Source: Asaia bogorensis
Lineage (GTDB): Bacteria > Pseudomonadota > Alphaproteobacteria > Acetobacterales > Acetobacteraceae
DNA length: 8,423 nt
Direction of reading: 5' to 3'
NCBI GenBank assembly: GCA_945871455.1
Contig: CAMBXJ010000167.1
Location: forward strand, 1-8,423
Shown: piece after piece, positions 6,358 through 8,423 of the stretch
How the letters are laid out: each line of letters opens with the position of its first letter
Numbering within the stretch: position 1 is the stretch's first letter
Program-made: the position numbers and the translations under genes
Notes under the pieces: model-generated
The model's database searches: none
The model's input: the letters and a program-made list of their open reading frames with translations, nothing else
What the model was told of the DNA's origin: nothing

Positions 6358-7539
6358 TCACAATCCCAGCATCATCTTGGCGATAATCTCTCGCTGCACC
6401 TCGCTCGTGCCACCGAAGATCGTGTTGGCGCGACCGTTCAGGTGATGCGGCACGATCGCGAGCGCTTCCTCGTCGACGACCGGCGGGTGATTGAGGGCGT
6501 AAAGCGGTCGCATCGGTTCCGCCGGCAATGCGTCCGCGCCGAGGACATCGACTCCGATACGATTGACCGCCTGCTTGACCTCACTGATCCGCAATTTCAG
6601 AAGCGACGCGATCGGGCCTGGATTCTGGCCCGATTGCAAACTGGACATGACCCGCAGTTCGGTCATCTCTAGCGCATCGATATCAATGTCGATTTCGCTG
6701 AACCGAGCCGACAGCAGCGGGTCGTCCCCCGCGTGCTCCGCGAGCATTCGCAGTTTTTCGAGGGAGACCCGCAAACGGGCAGCCGCCATGCCCGCGCCCC
6801 GTTCGAATTCCAGGAGATACTTGCCATACGACCAGCCCTGGCCTTCCTCGCCCACGCGGTTGGCGACGGGGACGCGCACATCGTCAAAGAAGACCTGATT
6901 GACCTCATGATCGCCGCCCATGGTCCGGATCGGACGGACATTGATTCCCGGCGCTTTCATGTCGATCAGCAGGAACGAAATGCCGTCCTGCTTTCGCTTG
7001 CCTTGCTCGGTGCGAACCAGCGCGAACATGCGATCCGCATGATGCGCCTGGGTCGTCCATATCTTCGATCCGTTGACGACGTAGTGATCGCCATCGCGTA
7101 TCGCCCGGGTCGTTAACGAGGCCAGATCCGATCCGGCCCCAGGCTCCGAATAGCCCTGACACCAGAGGTCCTCTCCGGACAAGATCCTCGGCAGATAGAA
7201 GGCTTTTTGTTCGGGGGATCCAAATCCGATCAGGACGGGTCCGACCATGCGGATGCTCAACGGCGCCAGCGGTGGCGCACCGGCACGGGCACATTCGGTT
7301 TCGAAGATATATTGCTGCGCCGGCGTCCAGCCCGGACCGCCATTCTCTTTCGGCCACAGCGGCGCGACCCATCCCTTGGTCGCCAATGCACGATGCCACG
7401 GGCCGGACACATCTGGTTCGGCGATGAATGAGGGGGTCAGCGCCCAGGCCCGCTTGATATCGTCCGTCAGGGACGACGCGATGAAGTCGCGGACCTCTGA
7501 CTGGAACGCTTTCTCCTCGGGCGAGAATGACAGGTCCAT
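6358..7539 (-). CDS. ACAD-1: acyl-CoA dehydrogenase family protein, FadE29/ChsE2-like catalytic-type subunit
   Basis: A 393-residue FAD-dependent acyl-CoA dehydrogenase family protein (usual length 380-400), expected to introduce an alpha-beta double bond into an acyl-CoA. The N-terminal helical domain contains LWPKENGGPGW (61-71). The middle domain has the flavin-contacting WCQGYSEPGAGSDLAS (126-141), NGSKIWTT (156-163) and FFDDVRVP (217-224). The C-terminal domain contains LEFERGAG (243-250), where Glu246 is a candidate catalytic base by analogy with isovaleryl-CoA dehydrogenase. The tail FGGTSEVQREI (375-385) is intact, but the Glu of YEGT is Gly here. The RxQFGxPL segment, normally in the C-terminal domain, is missing. 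The upstream partner gene supplies it, so the two probably form one enzyme. GGAGAGG lies 7 nt before the ATG, and the gap from ACAD-2 is only 24 bp. Confidence 0.9.
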   Translation of the reverse strand: MDLSFSPEEKAFQSEVRDFIASSLTDDIKRAWALTPSFIAEPDVSGPWHRALATKGWVAPLWPKENGGPGWTPAQQYIFETECARAGAPPLAPLSIRMVGPVLIGFGSPEQKAFYLPRILSGEDLWCQGYSEPGAGSDLASLTTRAIRDGDHYVVNGSKIWTTQAHHADRMFALVRTEQGKRKQDGISFLLIDMKAPGINVRPIRTMGGDHEVNQVFFDDVRVPVANRVGEEGQGWSYGKYLLEFERGAGMAAARLRVSLEKLRMLAEHAGDDPLLSARFSEIDIDIDALEMTELRVMSSLQSGQNPGPIASLLKLRISEVKQAVNRIGVDVLGADALPAEPMRPLYALNHPPVVDEEALAIVPHHLNGRANTIFGGTSEVQREIIAKMMLGL

Positions 7540-7563
7540 GAATGTGCCTCTCCGCGGGATTGT

Positions 7564-8423
7564 TCAGGCGGCTGCCGCGATGGCGGCTTCGCGTAGCGCG
7601 CCGTAACGCTTCAGGTGCCATGGGGGTGTGCCATAGGACGCTTCGTACGCCATGATGCGTTTGAAGTAGGCGCCTACATCAAGTTCGTCGGTAACGCCCA
7701 TTGCTCCGTGCAGCTGAACGGCTTGTTCGGCCACGAAGCGGGCCGCCGCCGCGACTTTGACCTTCGCGCCGGATGTGGATCGTCTGCGTTGCGCCGCCGT
7801 GCTGCCGTCGTCCACCCGAATGGACGCCGCCAGGGCAATGGACCGAGCCTCCTCGATCCGCACCGCCATATCCACCATCCGGTGTTTCAACACCTGATTC
7901 GCGGCGAGAGGCTGGCCGAACTGCACGCGTGTTTTCGTGTAGGCGATCGTCTTGTCGAGCAGAACCTGCATGGCGCCGATCGCGTCGGCCGCCAGCGCAC
8001 ATCGCGCGCGATCGATCGCGGCCTCGATTGCTTCGGTCTGATCTGGTGCGTCGCCGATCCGGTTGGCGGCCGCGACCCGCGCGCCTTCAAGCACGATATT
8101 GGCGGCTCGCCTGCCATCGACGATCGGAAACGGGCTGACGGTCATGCCCGGGGTGCCCGCGGGCACCAGGAACACGCCGAGTGGCGCGGTTGCGTCATCG
8201 GTGCCGATGCGCGCGGTGATCAGGAATTGATCGGCCATGGGTGCGTCGAACACAATGCTCTTGCGTCCGTCGAGCCGCCACTCCGCACCGGATCGCTCGG
8301 CTTTTGTCGAGACCAGACCATAGGCATGCCGCCCTTGCGGCTCATTATGCGCCAGGGTCAGGATCGTCCGACCAGCGATAATTTCACGAATGATCGTGCC
8401 GCGCTGCTCGGCGCTGCCCACTG
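7564..8423 (-). CDS. ACAD-2: acyl-CoA dehydrogenase family protein, partner subunit (N-terminus beyond right edge)
   Basis: About 285 C-terminal residues of an ACAD; roughly the first 100 are outside the window, and the GTG near the edge is internal. The visible part opens with GSAEQRG, the normal sequence just before the middle domain. It contains the beta domain (WRLDGRKSIVFDAPMAD, fragment residues 48-64) and a C-terminal helical domain with YTKTRVQFGQPL (161-172), the FAD-diphosphate-contacting motif, and LHGAMGVTDEL (237-247). The YSEPGAGSD loop is replaced by LAHNEPQGRHAYG, and the terminal GTSEIQ is replaced by EASYGTPPWHL. The position that often holds the catalytic Glu appears to be Asp137. 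The protein is thus unlikely to work alone and probably forms a heteromer with ACAD-1, which follows 24 bp downstream in the same transcript. Confidence 0.87.
   Translation of the reverse strand, partial: VGSAEQRGTIIREIIAGRTILTLAHNEPQGRHAYGLVSTKAERSGAEWRLDGRKSIVFDAPMADQFLITARIGTDDATAPLGVFLVPAGTPGMTVSPFPIVDGRRAANIVLEGARVAAANRIGDAPDQTEAIEAAIDRARCALAADAIGAMQVLLDKTIAYTKTRVQFGQPLAANQVLKHRMVDMAVRIEEARSIALAASIRVDDGSTAAQRRRSTSGAKVKVAAAARFVAEQAVQLHGAMGVTDELDVGAYFKRIMAYEASYGTPPWHLKRYGALREAAIAAAA

Noticed and set aside
8419..8421. GTG at the right edge as the start codon of ACAD-2
   Set aside because: The sequence that follows (GSAEQRG) corresponds to the interior of ACADs about 100 residues in, and the frame stays open to the edge, so the real start is outside the window.
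1..8423. Possible mobile element, CRISPR array, tRNA or defence system
   Set aside because: No transposase or integrase frame, terminal repeats, regular spacer repeats, tRNA-like cloverleaf or nuclease/helicase-type protein was seen on either strand.

Overview
The window is GC-rich, densely coded DNA that looks like an alphaproteobacterial (sphingomonad- or Rhodospirillales-like) chromosome or large plasmid. That placement rests on base composition, Shine-Dalgarno use and the style of the encoded enzymes, not on a marker gene. Eight coding regions are supported: six complete, one cut by the left edge and one cut by the right edge. All seven that can be identified are oxidoreductases typical of catabolic clusters. 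No RNA gene, CRISPR array, insertion sequence, transporter or transcriptional regulator was seen.

Layout. Positions 1-171 hold the last 56 codons of an unrecognised gene, followed by a strong hairpin (180-207) and about 210 bp of non-coding DNA. At 419-1186 (+) lies a classical short-chain dehydrogenase (SDR-A). It converges on a second SDR at 1242-1985 (-, SDR-B), with a long stem-loop (1195-1230) between them. SDR-B diverges from a third SDR at 2174-2989 (+, SDR-C) across a 188-bp intergenic region with a candidate promoter and a perfect palindrome. Downstream on + are an acyl-CoA-dehydrogenase-fold flavin monooxygenase (3145-4278) and a large FAD/NAD(P)H monooxygenase with an N-terminal NTF2/SnoaL-like domain (4391-6181). 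After a 176-bp convergent gap, two acyl-CoA dehydrogenase (ACAD) genes lie on the minus strand (ACAD-2 from beyond 8423 to 7564, then ACAD-1 from 7539 to 6358), 24 bp apart and presumably co-transcribed.

How the genes may work together (inference). The set fits degradation of a hydrophobic, probably alicyclic, terpenoid- or steroid-like compound. SDRs would interconvert alcohols and ketones, the two flavin monooxygenases would insert oxygen, and the ACAD pair would desaturate acyl-CoA products for beta-oxidation. The substrate cannot be read from the sequence.

The most distinctive observations are: the two ACADs lack complementary parts of the usual ACAD motif set, as in obligate heterotetrameric (ChsE1/ChsE2-like) enzymes; SDR-C has an expanded cofactor loop and an altered NNAG motif; and the NTF2-FMO fusion has Ala in place of the central Gly of its FAD-binding motif and lacks the Baeyer-Villiger WP signature. 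These resemble known but poorly characterised families. I see no clearly unprecedented system.
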